Below, in pieces: positions 8,124 through 17,979 of a stretch of 64,000 nucleotides of DNA. Source of the DNA: Anaerovibrio sp. RM50 (lineage in GTDB: Bacteria; Bacillota; Negativicutes; Selenomonadales; Selenomonadaceae); contig NZ_JHWV01000006.1 in assembly GCF_000622005.1 (NCBI RefSeq), forward strand, positions 269,326 to 333,325. The letters run 5' to 3'. The notes beneath the pieces were generated by a model. It worked only from the letters and a program-made list of their open reading frames with translations. It searched no databases and was not told the origin of the DNA. Made by a program: the position numbers and the translations under genes. Each line of letters opens with the position of its first letter. Within the stretch, counting starts at the first letter, position 1.

Positions 8124-9044
8124 TTAATGATTCCGCAGCTTTTTCAATATCTTCTCCATATCCTCCGGCAGTGGGGAAGTAAAGGTCATGCGCTCCCCTG
8201 TGGTTGGATGGGTAAGCTCCAGACTTATGGAGTGAAGTGCCTGTCCCTGAATGGAAAAATTTCCCTTCACCTTGCCGTGACGGGTGGCACCATATTTAGG
8301 ATCTCCCACCACGGGATGACCGATATGGGTCATGTGAACCCTTATCTGATGGGTACGACCTGTTTCCAGACGGCACTCGATAAAGGTACAGTCCCCAAAC
8401 CGCTCCAGCACCTTGAAATGGGTAGTTGCAGGCTTGCCATTTTCCTGCACAATGGCCATTTTTTTGCGGTCAGTAGGATGACGGCCAATATCCCCACGGA
8501 TAATACCCGCCTCTTCCTTGATATTGCCCCAGACAATGGCATTATATACGCGATGGGCTGTCTTTTCCTGAATCTGCTCCGCCAGACTTATATGGGCCTT
8601 GTCATTTTTGGCAGCCACCATAACGCCGGAGGTATCCTTGTCCAGACGATGCACAATGCCGGGACGGATTTCCCCGTTTATTCCCGAAAGATCCTTGCAA
8701 TGATACATCAGGGCATTTACAAGGGTTCCGGAATTTATTCCCGCAGCAGGATGCACCACCATGCCCCGGGCTTTATTGATTACGATAATATCATTATCCT
8801 CGTAAAGGATATCCAGGGGAATATCCTCCGGAAGAATCTCCACTGATTCCGCCTCAGGAACTGACAGCTCCACCTCATCATCCAGATGAAGGCGATAATT
8901 TCCCTTCTTAACCTTGCCGTTTACAGCCGCACAGCCATCTGCCGCCAGTTTCTGCACATGGGAACGGGAAAAATCAGGCTGCATTCTGGTGAGAAAAACA
9001 TCCAGACGTTCATTTTCTGTATCAGCCTTGAAGGTCAGTGTCAT
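8124..9044 (-). CDS. rluD: RluD-type 23S rRNA pseudouridine synthase
   Basis: A ~306-residue RluA-family enzyme. An N-terminal S4 domain (RLDVFLTRMQPDFSRSHVQKLAADGCAAVNG, residues ~13-42) precedes the catalytic domain with HRLDKDTSGVMVAAK (catalytic Asp near residue 136) and the ETGRTHQIRVHM motif (~216-227). It isomerises uridines in 23S rRNA helix 69-type sites in the family; the exact site is not deducible. The ATG at 9044 is chosen for its GGAGGAACGAGA ribosome site; it lies inside the 3' end of lspA (23 bp overlap), so the two are coupled. Confidence 0.9.
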   Translation of the reverse strand: MTLTFKADTENERLDVFLTRMQPDFSRSHVQKLAADGCAAVNGKVKKGNYRLHLDDEVELSVPEAESVEILPEDIPLDILYEDNDIIVINKARGMVVHPAAGINSGTLVNALMYHCKDLSGINGEIRPGIVHRLDKDTSGVMVAAKNDKAHISLAEQIQEKTAHRVYNAIVWGNIKEEAGIIRGDIGRHPTDRKKMAIVQENGKPATTHFKVLERFGDCTFIECRLETGRTHQIRVHMTHIGHPVVGDPKYGATRHGKVKGNFSIQGQALHSISLELTHPTTGERMTFTSPLPEDMEKILKKLRNH

Positions 9045-9507
9045 TCTCGTTCCTCCTGCGGAAAATATCCATAACAATCAGGGCAGCTCCCACGCAGATG
9101 GCAATATCTGCGATGTTAAAAACAGGCCACACCCTGAAATCGAAAAAGTCCACCACTAAGCCGCTTTGCAGACGGTCGTAAAGATTTCCCACTGCACCGC
9201 CGGCCAGCATGCTGACACCGTATTTCATCATCATGGATTCCTTGGCCAGCTGCTTGCGGAAATAAAAAACCACAGCACAGAGAATAACTGCCACCACAAT
9301 AAACATCACCCGCTGGTTGGCAAACATGCCAAAGGCGGCTCCCGGATTAAGAACATAAGTGATGTAAAAATAATCCTTGATAACCGGAATCGACTGTCCC
9401 AGCTCCATGGAAGCAGTGACATAGCTCTTTACAAGCTGATCTATAATAAAAATAATTAATCCTAAACCTACAGGTACCAACCTAGCCTCCCAAAAACTCT
9501 TACTCAT
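9022..9507 (-). CDS. lspA: Lipoprotein signal peptidase (signal peptidase II)
   Basis: A 161-residue polytopic membrane aspartic protease that removes signal peptides from prolipoproteins. Four hydrophobic segments are visible. Family boxes are present: IDQLVKSYV (residues ~18-26), NPGAAFGM (~55-62), the first catalytic Asp box GGAVGNLYDRLQSGLVVDFFD and the second, VFNIADIAI. The ATG at 9507 overlaps the divIVA end by 8 bp; a longer frame from 9546 exists, and the choice is uncertain since the GAGG site is only 3 bases from 9507. The TlpA lipoprotein at 6759-7310 is one likely client. Confidence 0.9.
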   Translation of the reverse strand: MSKSFWEARLVPVGLGLIIFIIDQLVKSYVTASMELGQSIPVIKDYFYITYVLNPGAAFGMFANQRVMFIVVAVILCAVVFYFRKQLAKESMMMKYGVSMLAGGAVGNLYDRLQSGLVVDFFDFRVWPVFNIADIAICVGAALIVMDIFRRRNENDTDLQG

Positions 9508-10096
9508 TTTCCTCAGAAGCCACCTCTGCAGCTGCTTCATTATCATAATTATCCTCAGGCTTCGTGCCGATTTCGATATTCACATCCTGCAACACCTGGG
9601 AATTCTGCTTGTCAGGGAACTGCTGCTCCATATCCTCAAGAAGTGACAGTTCAGTTTTTAGTGTATTGCGTATCTTGGCAATAAACTGACGCTTTTCACT
9701 GACAATGCGCTCATATTCAGTAACGGCCTCACGTACCTTCTGGGCAGCATCCTCAAGACGGCGCTTTGCCTCGAGCTCAGCCGCACGAATAATATTTTCG
9801 CTGGCCTGCTTTGCCGTTGCCCTGACTTCCTCAGCACGGGTATTGGCAGTATTGGTAACCTCATCAGCAGTGCGCTGGGCCACCAGCAGGGTATCCTGCA
9901 AATTTTTCTCCAGCTGGTGATACTGGCCGAGAGCCTTTTCATTCAGCTCGATTTCCTTTTTCAGCTGGCTGTTTTCACGGAAAAGCTTCTCATAGTCATT
10001 TACCACCTGATCGAGAAAATCATCAATTTCATCTCTGTCATAGCCGCGAAAGCTGATTTTAAAATCCTGATTATGTATATCTACTGGTGTAAGCAT
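9500..10096 (-). CDS. divIVA: DivIVA domain cell-division/polarity protein
   Basis: A 198-residue coiled-coil protein. The N-terminal membrane-binding DivIVA module is clear (LTPVDIHNQDFKISFRGYDRDEIDDFLDQVV, residues 2-32), then long heptad-like helices rich in Ala/Glu/Lys (residues ~35-165) and an acidic tail. DivIVA binds curved membrane at division sites and poles and recruits division or growth factors. The ribosome site is AGGGGGA. In many Firmicutes divIVA follows ylmH in the same cluster; here ylmH ends at 17980, with about 7.9 kb of other genes in between. Confidence 0.92.
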   Translation of the reverse strand: MLTPVDIHNQDFKISFRGYDRDEIDDFLDQVVNDYEKLFRENSQLKKEIELNEKALGQYHQLEKNLQDTLLVAQRTADEVTNTANTRAEEVRATAKQASENIIRAAELEAKRRLEDAAQKVREAVTEYERIVSEKRQFIAKIRNTLKTELSLLEDMEQQFPDKQNSQVLQDVNIEIGTKPEDNYDNEAAAEVASEENE

Positions 10097-10167
10097 TGTT
10101 GTCCCCCTAAAATTAATATTTCATAATTAAACCACGGTATATTTTAGCATATTTTTTTGCATTAAAA

Positions 10168-10194
10168 TAGGGGCATCTTTCCAAAATGCCCCTA
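10168..10194 (-). terminator. Terminator after the DUF4127 gene
   Basis: Perfect 9-bp stem TAGGGGCAT/ATGCCCCTA with a 9-base loop, followed on the minus strand by TTTTAATG. It separates the DUF4127 gene from divIVA, so divIVA-lspA-rluD form their own unit. Confidence 0.85.
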
Positions 10195-10232
10195 AATTTT
10201 ACATCAAATTTTTAATTAATCTTGATTAACCT

Positions 10233-11831
10233 TCAAAAATCTATATCGCACTCAAAGAGGCGGTTCCATGGATGTGAAATGCGCAGGTTTTTGAGGGAAA
10301 TATCCCCAGGAAGATTAATATTCTTCTTGGCAAATTCCTTCATTAACTCAGTACCCTGCTGAGAGGCAAAATCACGGGCACCATCCAAATTGCCCGTACT
10401 CTGGCTGTAGCCCGGGTGAATCCACACAGCAGCCCCCAGCTGCTGGCGGATATTGGACTGATAGCCCCACTCATCAAGATAACGGGTAAGCATAAGCTCT
10501 TCCCGGGCCTGTTTGTCCATCCATTTGGTAAGAAGCCCTGTGCCAATAAGGAATCCAGTGGTATTGGTGGCAGTATTCCAGCCACCATAGGCCTGCAGCT
10601 TAAACTGCAAATCCTCCTTGTGGAGTTCATTCATCATGGCATTATCTGCACCATTGCCGTAGGCGATATCAGCCACAGCAACGGGATAGCCCTTATTCAC
10701 CAGTTCCTTTACCATATTAACGAAGTACATGGTCCCCTTCCGAGGCTTGATGGTGTTGTCTGGGCCGTTGGCATCCATGGTTTTGCCATCGAAATTAGTG
10801 TTGACAGCCATAACCAGCTCAGCCCGCTCAGGAGCAGGCACCAGCATGCCCCCTGCAGCCACTATGGTATTGTCCACATCAATGCCGATTTCCTCGTTGC
10901 AATACTTTGGAATGGTGGTACGGCCCTTGCCCTCATTGTAAGCGGTGTAAACAAAAGGAATATCCCTCTTGTCATCACAGATGGCACGGCACATCATAAC
11001 CATGCCCAGCTCGTCAGCACCGGAGGTTATCTGCAATTTAGTCTTGCCGATATTTTTCCCGTATTCCTTTAAATGACGGGTTTCATAGTGGGTCTGGGAA
11101 TAAAGGGCAGAGTCATCGCCCCCCAAAAAGAGAAAAGTGAACACTCCCTGTCCCGTTAAATCAATCAGTGCCTTGTTGGCATTGAAATTTAAGCCGTGGC
11201 GGTGGGTCCAGTCCTCCATGGCCGCGGGGAGAATTTCCTTTTGAAGTCTGTCCAGCTCCTGCTTTTCTTTCTTGGAGGCCAGTCCCATTTCCTCTTTATC
11301 CCGAAGTACGCTGTAATCACGAAGCATTACAGCATTTTGCTGATAAATAGCCGGCTCCATGCCATTTCCGGAATGGGTAGCAGACAGCAGTGTGCGTAAA
11401 ATAGTGCCAAAGCCGTATACTGGCAGACCAGGGTGACTTTCGCGGAAGGTGCGGAACCTTTCCAGCCGTTGGTTGATGGTATTTTCAGTTAATTCGTGAT
11501 TTCTGGAGGCCACCAGGCTGCCATAGAGCATGGCATCAGTGGATACCACAGCAGCCTTTGCCCCCGGAGCATTATCATTCAGCCACTGCCAAAGGCCATC
11601 CGGATCCCCGGGCTGCTCTCTTGTACCAAGCAAAGTATCTGGGGGAACAACCACGTCGTACCCCAGCTTTTCCGCCACCTGACGGGTTTCCTTGTCAGTG
11701 ATGGGGCGGTTATCCAGAGGCACAAACAAAATTTTGCCGCTGTCAGAAGCCCTTGCGGCCTCTGCCGCTGTAATGCTGAAAGCTATTGGCAGGCATATAG
11801 CCAGTGCCAACAGCATAATAATTTTTTTCAA
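10233..11831 (-). CDS. DUF4127 family secreted protein
   Basis: A 532-residue protein with a cleavable-looking signal peptide (MLLALAICLPIAFSITAAEA, residues ~6-25). The conserved opening GKILFVPLDNRPITDKETRQ (residues ~32-51) and VVPPDTLLG are hallmarks of DUF4127, a family of unknown function. Several Asp/Asn-rich loops (GGDDSALYS, YGNGADNAMM) suggest ligand or metal binding, not proven. The start is a TTG at 11831 preceded by AGGAGGTAAAGAGAA. It sits just downstream of a dCache hybrid kinase and a symporter, but a 69-bp gap separates it from the kinase. Confidence 0.85.
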   Translation of the reverse strand: MKKIIMLLALAICLPIAFSITAAEAARASDSGKILFVPLDNRPITDKETRQVAEKLGYDVVVPPDTLLGTREQPGDPDGLWQWLNDNAPGAKAAVVSTDAMLYGSLVASRNHELTENTINQRLERFRTFRESHPGLPVYGFGTILRTLLSATHSGNGMEPAIYQQNAVMLRDYSVLRDKEEMGLASKKEKQELDRLQKEILPAAMEDWTHRHGLNFNANKALIDLTGQGVFTFLFLGGDDSALYSQTHYETRHLKEYGKNIGKTKLQITSGADELGMVMMCRAICDDKRDIPFVYTAYNEGKGRTTIPKYCNEEIGIDVDNTIVAAGGMLVPAPERAELVMAVNTNFDGKTMDANGPDNTIKPRKGTMYFVNMVKELVNKGYPVAVADIAYGNGADNAMMNELHKEDLQFKLQAYGGWNTATNTTGFLIGTGLLTKWMDKQAREELMLTRYLDEWGYQSNIRQQLGAAVWIHPGYSQSTGNLDGARDFASQQGTELMKEFAKKNINLPGDISLKNLRISHPWNRLFECDIDF

Positions 11832-11900
11832 TTCTCTTTACCTCCTTATTAAAAAAATATACAAATCATCAGAAGCAAGAATGCAATTCCATATCCTATT

Positions 11901-14687
11901 TTACTTCAGGATATTGGCAATATCATCATATTTTTGCTCACTCACTGCCATCTTCAGTTGCTCCCAGCGTTGCTGCTCACCCTCTGGCATGGCGTATTCT
12001 TCCATCTCAGTAAAAATAGCCTCCAGGGTTTCAGCATCATGCTCCTCCGCTGCTGAGCAGATTTCCTCATAGACGCTTTCAAGAAAATCCATATCCGCCT
12101 CCGGCTTTTCTTCCTCCTGAGAAACAAATACCATTGCCAGAGGCTCCTTGAAGCTTCTGTAGTTTTCCATAAATGTCTCATTATGGGACTGAATATAATC
12201 CAAATCATTAGCTTTTCCCGCATTCTCCAGCCTTTGGGCCTCTTCCCCAAACTCCATGGCACCAATAAGGCGGGCCGAGCTCTTTAATGCATGTACCTTG
12301 GTGGTGTAATCCTTAATATTCCCGGCTTCATAGAAGCCCTCAATCTCTTCTGCCCTTTCCTCCATCGACTCGTAGAAAATTTGCAGCAGCGGCAGATAGG
12401 CCTCAATATCACCACTATTTTTGATTCCAGTGTGCACATCAATCCAGTCCTGGCCCTGAAGGGGGTTCAGCATCTCCGGAAGCTCTGTCATATTTTCCGT
12501 CTCAGCCCTTGGCTCCTCCACCATGGCTTTCTCAATTTTTTCTTTTGGCAAATACTTTATGAGCATATCCTCCAGCTTTCCGGAGTCTATTGGCTTGGAA
12601 AGATAATCATTAAAGCCGGCCTCAATGTATTTCTCCCTTGCACCGGAAATGGCATTGGCCGTGAGACAAACAGTCGGAGTCTGCCGATTTATATTGCGGC
12701 GTTGCTGCTTCAGCTCATGAAGGGTTTCAATACCATCCTTCCCCGGCATCATGTGGTCAAGGAATATAATATCATATTTTTTATCCTTGGTAAGCAGAAG
12801 ACACTCATTACCGTCATTGGCCATATCAATCTGCATACGGGTTTGCTTCAGCAGACTCTTAAATACCATAAGATTCATTGGATTATCGTCCACAACCAGC
12901 ACATGGGCTTCCGGAGCGGTAAACTTTTCATGGTATTTCTTTTGATTCTTGAGGGACTCTGCATAGGAAGCTTTATAATCCCCCAAAGGTTCCCACTTCA
13001 CAACTTTCTGCTCAAGGCGGAAGGAGAAGGTGGAGCCTTCGCCGTAAACGCTGGCCACTTCCAGCTTGGAATCCATATTGTCCAGCAGCATCTTGGTGAT
13101 TGTCATGCCAAGGCCAGTGCCCTCAATGTTACGGTTGCGCTCTTCTTCAATACGCTCGAATTTTGAAAACAGCTTCCCCATATCTTCAGCCTTGATGCCA
13201 ATGCCAGTATCCGTGATTGCCACGGTAATCACAACCTTGTCTTCTGCGCCCTCAATACGCTCAAAGCCCAGGGAGAAGGTTACGCCCCCCCGCTCCGTAT
13301 ACTTCACTGCATTGGTGAGAATATTGGCAATGATTTGCTTAATGCGGACTTCATCCCCATAGAGAAGTCTCGGGGTTTCGGTGTCAAAATCCAGGTTTAT
13401 GGACAAATTCTTTTTTTCAGCCCTTGCTTTCACCATGATAACCAAATCATTAAGCAGAGAAGACAAGTCATACTCCACCGGGATAATATCAATTTTGCCC
13501 GCTTCTATTTTGGAAAAATCCAAAATGCTGTTAATCAGGCTCAGCAATGTGTTTCCCGCTGTCTTTATATTCTCCGAATATCCCAGAATGTTCCTTTCCT
13601 CACATTCCCGCAAAATCATTTCATTCATGCCCAGAATGGCGTTAATAGGCGTGCGAATTTCATGGGACATATTTGACAAAAATGATGACTTGGCTTCAGT
13701 TGCTGCAGCCGCTGCCTCCGCTTTTCTGTTGTACTCTTGGGCCAGACGGGTCTCCTCTTCGAAACGGTTCATGATGAACAGCAATATGGAAATAACCAGC
13801 AAAGACACAAAGAGGGTCATAAGAAATGTTCTTCTGAGCTGGGCAAAGGTGGCAGTAGCATCAAATACAGACAGGCATATCCAGCTGTCCGCCACGGGCA
13901 TAGTATAAACAATGTACTCCGCGTCCCCAAACCGTAAGGAGAAATATTTCTCATTGGAGGAACGCAGCTTATCCACCAGCGCCCTGCCAAAAGTGTCTTC
14001 CTCCGCAATATATCTTTTCCCCACTTCTCCCCGATCCGAGTGGGCCAAGACCCGATATTTGCGGTCCATAACAATCTCAATTTCCGAATCACCATTTGCC
14101 GCCAGCTCCTCCGTCATTTTCTGCAGAGGCTCCAGTGATAAATCCATGGCTGCCACGCTTTTTACATCAGCCAGGGACTTGGCCAGGGTAATCATCATGG
14201 TATTGGTTTTCGCATCAATATAGGGATCCACAACGGCAACATGACCGATGTTGGCCATGGCGTCCCCATACCAGGGGCGCTCCTTTGGAACATAATCCCC
14301 ATCGGGCACCCAGCCGGCTCCGGAGAAAAATACATCCTCCACCACAGCGTACATGCCCGTAGTTTTTCCATCGGTTATATGCTCAGCCACATCAGTCTGA
14401 CTCTCCAGATAGTCCTGAATTTTCGCCGGGGAGCTCCCCTCACGAATCATGCCATCCAGAGTGCAGGTGGTAATATTAATGATATCAATGCCCCTGGAGA
14501 GGTATTCATTAATCTGATCAGCTGATTTGGTGGCCACAAGCTCCTGACTTATAATAACCTTCTGCTTCATCTCAGACTGAAGCGAGGTGTAATAGGCCAT
14601 GACCACACCCAGGAAAAACAGAATAAGAATGGTGGTCATATCCACTCTCTTCAGGAGAGAACCGGCTTTTCTTTTTTTAACATCCAT
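11901..14687 (-). CDS. Hybrid sensor histidine kinase (dCache-HisKA-HATPase-REC-Hpt)
   Basis: A 928-residue multidomain kinase. Order: short cytoplasmic start and TM1 (~residues 12-30), an extracellular Cache region with RPWYGDAM and AVVDPYIDAKTNTMMITLAKSL, TM2 (TFLMTLFVSLLVISILLFIM, ~290-310), HisKA with SHEIRTPINAILGMNE, HATPase ending GTGLGMTITKMLLD, a receiver with VLVVDDNPMN and FLDHMMPGKDG plus YLSKPID, and a C-terminal Hpt with HALKSSARLIG. All phosphorelay residues are visible. There is no DNA-binding output, so the phosphate must pass to a separate regulator. ATG 14687 has AGGAGGAAGAAA before it. It is 20 bp downstream of the symporter/solute-binding fusion, so it probably senses the same amino acid. 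Confidence 0.92.
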   Translation of the reverse strand: MDVKKRKAGSLLKRVDMTTILILFFLGVVMAYYTSLQSEMKQKVIISQELVATKSADQINEYLSRGIDIINITTCTLDGMIREGSSPAKIQDYLESQTDVAEHITDGKTTGMYAVVEDVFFSGAGWVPDGDYVPKERPWYGDAMANIGHVAVVDPYIDAKTNTMMITLAKSLADVKSVAAMDLSLEPLQKMTEELAANGDSEIEIVMDRKYRVLAHSDRGEVGKRYIAEEDTFGRALVDKLRSSNEKYFSLRFGDAEYIVYTMPVADSWICLSVFDATATFAQLRRTFLMTLFVSLLVISILLFIMNRFEEETRLAQEYNRKAEAAAAATEAKSSFLSNMSHEIRTPINAILGMNEMILRECEERNILGYSENIKTAGNTLLSLINSILDFSKIEAGKIDIIPVEYDLSSLLNDLVIMVKARAEKKNLSINLDFDTETPRLLYGDEVRIKQIIANILTNAVKYTERGGVTFSLGFERIEGAEDKVVITVAITDTGIGIKAEDMGKLFSKFERIEEERNRNIEGTGLGMTITKMLLDNMDSKLEVASVYGEGSTFSFRLEQKVVKWEPLGDYKASYAESLKNQKKYHEKFTAPEAHVLVVDDNPMNLMVFKSLLKQTRMQIDMANDGNECLLLTKDKKYDIIFLDHMMPGKDGIETLHELKQQRRNINRQTPTVCLTANAISGAREKYIEAGFNDYLSKPIDSGKLEDMLIKYLPKEKIEKAMVEEPRAETENMTELPEMLNPLQGQDWIDVHTGIKNSGDIEAYLPLLQIFYESMEERAEEIEGFYEAGNIKDYTTKVHALKSSARLIGAMEFGEEAQRLENAGKANDLDYIQSHNETFMENYRSFKEPLAMVFVSQEEEKPEADMDFLESVYEEICSAAEEHDAETLEAIFTEMEEYAMPEGEQQRWEQLKMAVSEQKYDDIANILK

Positions 14688-14707
14688 TTTCTTCCTCCTG
14701 ACAGAGA

Positions 14708-16957
14708 TTATCTGACAATTATAATATCGCTTCCAAACCACTCTTGTGAGATTTTTCCGAGAGTTCCATCAGCCCTCATATCGCTGATGATTTTTTGCAC
14801 CCTGTCCCGAAGCTCCTTATCCTCTATTCTGAAAGCCAGGGCCAGTTCCTCTTCTCCAAGGCTGTCATTAAGGATAAAATACCGCTCACTGCTTGAACGA
14901 ATGAAGTAAAATGCGGTCAGGGAATCCACCAGTCCCACATCCACCTTACCTTCCTTCAGCTGACGGAGAACTGCCATATTGTCCTCAAGGGGAATCATCG
15001 TAACCTCCCCACTTATATCCATTTCATTAAGGGCATCAAAGGTGGTGGAACCTGCCTGCACGCCAATCCTCTTTCCCTTAAGGTCATGCATCCACATAAT
15101 ACTGCTGTCCCCGCGAATAACGAATACCATGTTGTCTATTATATAGGATTCTGACAGAAGCATATCCGTCGGGGCACTTTTAGGCACCGACATACTGCAG
15201 ATACAATCTATATGTCTGTTATGGAGTTCATTTTCCTTATTTTCCCATAGAATTGGCAGAGGCACAAAATCCACCCCCAAACGGGAGCAAATCTCACGGC
15301 TCATATCAAGATCAAACCCCACCACTCTCCCCTTGTCATCGGTAAAGCTCATAGGTGGGAAGTCCTCATCATAGCCGAAAACCAAACGTCCGCTGTCAAG
15401 GGTACTTTGCAGAGGGATATTCTTTTGCGGCGCATTATTATGTACGCCACCCCCATGGAGGATTATTGCCAAGGGTATCAGTGCAGCACAAACAGACACT
15501 ACAAGCAGCTTCTGCATTTCACTTGAACGGGGCCCATTCTCCGGCGTCATATCAGCCCTCAGGGCATCGTAATCCTTCACAATCCTCTTGAGCATCAGTG
15601 AAAGAAGGAGCAATCCAATCAGATTTGGCAAGGCCATAAGACCGTTTAAGGTATCTGAAATACTCCATATATTGTTCAAATATTCATTGCCGGAGGCATC
15701 AAATAACTGGGCGCCAGCGGCACCAAGGATAATCATCACAATAAACAGCAGCTTCAGGATAGGCTTAAAACGCACACCAAACAAGTAGGTTGATGCTGTC
15801 TCAGCGTACCAATACCATCCCAATATGGTGGTAACTGCAAAGAGCATGAGCCCTGTGGAGAGGATGTATTTGCCGGAGGACCCCAAAGCAAGCTCAAAGG
15901 ACTGGAGAGCCAGCTGGGCCCCCGTCAATTCAGGGAAATAGGTCATGGAGCCAGTAACAAGAATGGCCAGCCCCGTAATGGTGCATATAACAAAGGTATC
16001 AAGAAAAACCTCAAAAATGCCATAGAACCCCATCTGAACAGGGTGAGAGCTTTCCGCCGTGGCATAGGCCATTGGTGCAGAACCCATACCAGCCTCATTG
16101 GAAAATACGCCCCTGGCGATTCCCCTCTGAACTGCTTCCATAACCACCCAGCCTGCCACTCCCCCGGCAATCACCGAAGTATCCGGACTGAAGGCCATAC
16201 GGAAGGCTTCAGCCACAGCCCCTGGGATTTGCCCTGCGTGGCCCACCAAAATTATGCTGACGCTGACCAAATAAAAAATTATCATAAATGGAACCACGAT
16301 AACCGTTACACGGGTAAGGCTCACCAGACCGCCGATTATAACCAGCCCCACTGCAACAGCCATTATTACACCGCTGGACAGAGGATCCACATCCCAGCCC
16401 ATAAACAGCACCTCAGCTGCGGAATTGGCCTGGACCGCCGCACCGATGCCCAGTGAGCACACTGAAGACAAAAGGGCGAACAAAACAGCCAGGATTTTTC
16501 CCATGTGTTTCCAAATTCCGCCCCACATTCCCAGACCATGCTCCAGAATATACATTGGGCCGCCGCGCCAGTCACCATGGGCATCCTTTTGGCGAAAGTG
16601 AATGGCCAGAGTGACCTCGGCAAATTTGGTACTCATGCCAAAGAAAGCCGAAATGAGCATCCATACCAGTGCTCCCGGCCCACCCAAATGAAGTGCCGTT
16701 GCTACTCCCGCCACGTTTCCCGTGCCCACAGTGGCGGCCATGGCTGCAGTCATTGCCGCAAAGGAGGATATGGAATTGTCCTCTTTGCTATTTTCCCGGA
16801 AGCTGAAAACTTCGGCCAAGGCGGGGAAAAAATAACGGATCTGTGGCAGCCCAAGCAGAAATGTCAGATATACACCTGTCCCCACCAGCAATGTAAGGCC
16901 GGGAGGGCCCCAGACAAAGTTATTTAAAACTTCATTGACTTGCATTATTGTATCCAT
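14708..16957 (-). CDS. AGCS sodium:alanine/glycine symporter fused to a C-terminal solute-binding domain
   Basis: A 749-residue protein, about 250 residues longer than ordinary AGCS carriers. Residues ~1-495 are an AGCS symporter (GTGNVAGVATALHLGGPGALVWM near residue 77, FRQKDAHGDWRGGPMYILEHGLG, and GVFSNEAGMGSAPMAYATAESSHPVQMG). A last hydrophobic segment (LLVVSVCAALIPLAIILHGG) leads into a type-3 extracellular amino-acid-binding domain (residues ~515-749: FGYDEDFPPMSFTDDKGRVVGFDLDM, GKRIGVQAGSTTFDAL, AVLRQLKEGKVDVGLVDS). Ribosome site AGGGGAATTA. It lies directly upstream of the hybrid kinase. The binding domain could gate transport or report ligand to the kinase. Confidence 0.9.
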   Translation of the reverse strand: MDTIMQVNEVLNNFVWGPPGLTLLVGTGVYLTFLLGLPQIRYFFPALAEVFSFRENSKEDNSISSFAAMTAAMAATVGTGNVAGVATALHLGGPGALVWMLISAFFGMSTKFAEVTLAIHFRQKDAHGDWRGGPMYILEHGLGMWGGIWKHMGKILAVLFALLSSVCSLGIGAAVQANSAAEVLFMGWDVDPLSSGVIMAVAVGLVIIGGLVSLTRVTVIVVPFMIIFYLVSVSIILVGHAGQIPGAVAEAFRMAFSPDTSVIAGGVAGWVVMEAVQRGIARGVFSNEAGMGSAPMAYATAESSHPVQMGFYGIFEVFLDTFVICTITGLAILVTGSMTYFPELTGAQLALQSFELALGSSGKYILSTGLMLFAVTTILGWYWYAETASTYLFGVRFKPILKLLFIVMIILGAAGAQLFDASGNEYLNNIWSISDTLNGLMALPNLIGLLLLSLMLKRIVKDYDALRADMTPENGPRSSEMQKLLVVSVCAALIPLAIILHGGGVHNNAPQKNIPLQSTLDSGRLVFGYDEDFPPMSFTDDKGRVVGFDLDMSREICSRLGVDFVPLPILWENKENELHNRHIDCICSMSVPKSAPTDMLLSESYIIDNMVFVIRGDSSIMWMHDLKGKRIGVQAGSTTFDALNEMDISGEVTMIPLEDNMAVLRQLKEGKVDVGLVDSLTAFYFIRSSSERYFILNDSLGEEELALAFRIEDKELRDRVQKIISDMRADGTLGKISQEWFGSDIIIVR

Positions 16958-17031
16958 TAATTCCCCTGTTCCTTCTCAAAAAGCCCATGCCAATCCGGCA
17001 TATATTTAAAACCTTTTTCAAAACCTTTTTC

Positions 17032-17832
17032 TTAATCCAAATCCGATGCCTTGCCCTTATACTGAGGTGACCGTTTTTCCAGGAAGGAATTGATGCCTTC
17101 CTTGTAGTCATCACTTCTGTAAACCCTCTGGCGGTAAGAGTTAATCCGTTCAAAGTTTTCTGCACTGATTACAGTTGCTGCCCGTGACAGAATACGGAAC
17201 TGACGCTTAATGGCGCTGACGGAAAGGACACTGTTGCGGCGCAGGGGTGCCAAAAAATGCTCCTCCAACAGCTTATCCAATGCCTCTGCATCCTCTGCCA
17301 CGTGATTTATAAGGCCCACGTTCAAAGCGTCCTCTGCCTCTATTGGAGTCCCAAGGAAAAACATTTCACGGGCCTTGTTAATGCCAAGCTGATTAATAAA
17401 GTGAACAAGTCCGGATGCGTTATAAGGAATACCAATCTTGGCGGGGGTAATGGCAAAGGTGGAAGCCTTGGAGCTGACAATCATATCGCAGGAAAGGCAC
17501 AAATCACAGGCTCCTCCCCACACTGTACCATCTACACAGGCAATAACCGGGATTGGCACATCCTGCACTACTCTCAAAAGCTCCTCCATAGGCACATTAA
17601 AGGCCAGGGGATCACTGCCGTCCACTGGCAGCTCCTTAATATCATGGCCTGCACTCCACACGTTACGATTCACCTCGGCTTTAATGACAATGCCCACGCA
17701 TTCCATGGCATAGCTGTTCTTTATGGCCTCAATTAATTCCAGGCACATATCCTCGCTGAGGCAATTATAGTGCTTGCCATTTTCCATTGTAATATACGCA
17801 ATGCGGTCCTTAATTTCCTTGCTTACCAGCAT
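17032..17832 (-). CDS. scpB: Methylmalonyl-CoA decarboxylase (crotonase superfamily, ScpB/YgfG-like)
   Basis: A ~266-residue crotonase-fold enzyme with the ScpB/YgfG signature set: VWSAGHDIKELP (residues ~59-70), DGTVWGGACDLCLSCDMI (~103-120) and IGIPYNASGLVHF (~133-145), and the C-terminal EGINSFLEKRSPQYKGK. The expected reaction is decarboxylation of methylmalonyl-CoA to propionyl-CoA in succinate-to-propionate metabolism. The start at 17832 has GGTGG seven bases upstream; an earlier in-frame ATG (17850) overlaps that site. The gene stands alone with no mutase or CoA-transferase near it. A general enoyl-CoA hydratase is less likely given the GHDI and PYN motifs. Confidence 0.85.
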   Translation of the reverse strand: MLVSKEIKDRIAYITMENGKHYNCLSEDMCLELIEAIKNSYAMECVGIVIKAEVNRNVWSAGHDIKELPVDGSDPLAFNVPMEELLRVVQDVPIPVIACVDGTVWGGACDLCLSCDMIVSSKASTFAITPAKIGIPYNASGLVHFINQLGINKAREMFFLGTPIEAEDALNVGLINHVAEDAEALDKLLEEHFLAPLRRNSVLSVSAIKRQFRILSRAATVISAENFERINSYRQRVYRSDDYKEGINSFLEKRSPQYKGKASDLD

Positions 17833-17945
17833 ATCTATTCCACCTTTCAAAATATATTATTAAATTGGACATAATTCATTTTGTTTTATTTCGTCAAAAA
17901 AATGTTAAACTCCTGCAAACTACAAATAAACTAAGCAAAACAAAA

Positions 17946-17969
17946 TAAAAAAGCCACCCGAAGGTGGCT
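17946..17969 (-). terminator. Terminator of the division cluster
   Basis: AGCCACC/GGTGGCT stem with a four-base loop, followed on the minus strand by TTTTTTATTTTG, 11 bp after the ylmH stop. Confidence 0.85.
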
Positions 17970-17979
17970 ATAAAAAATA

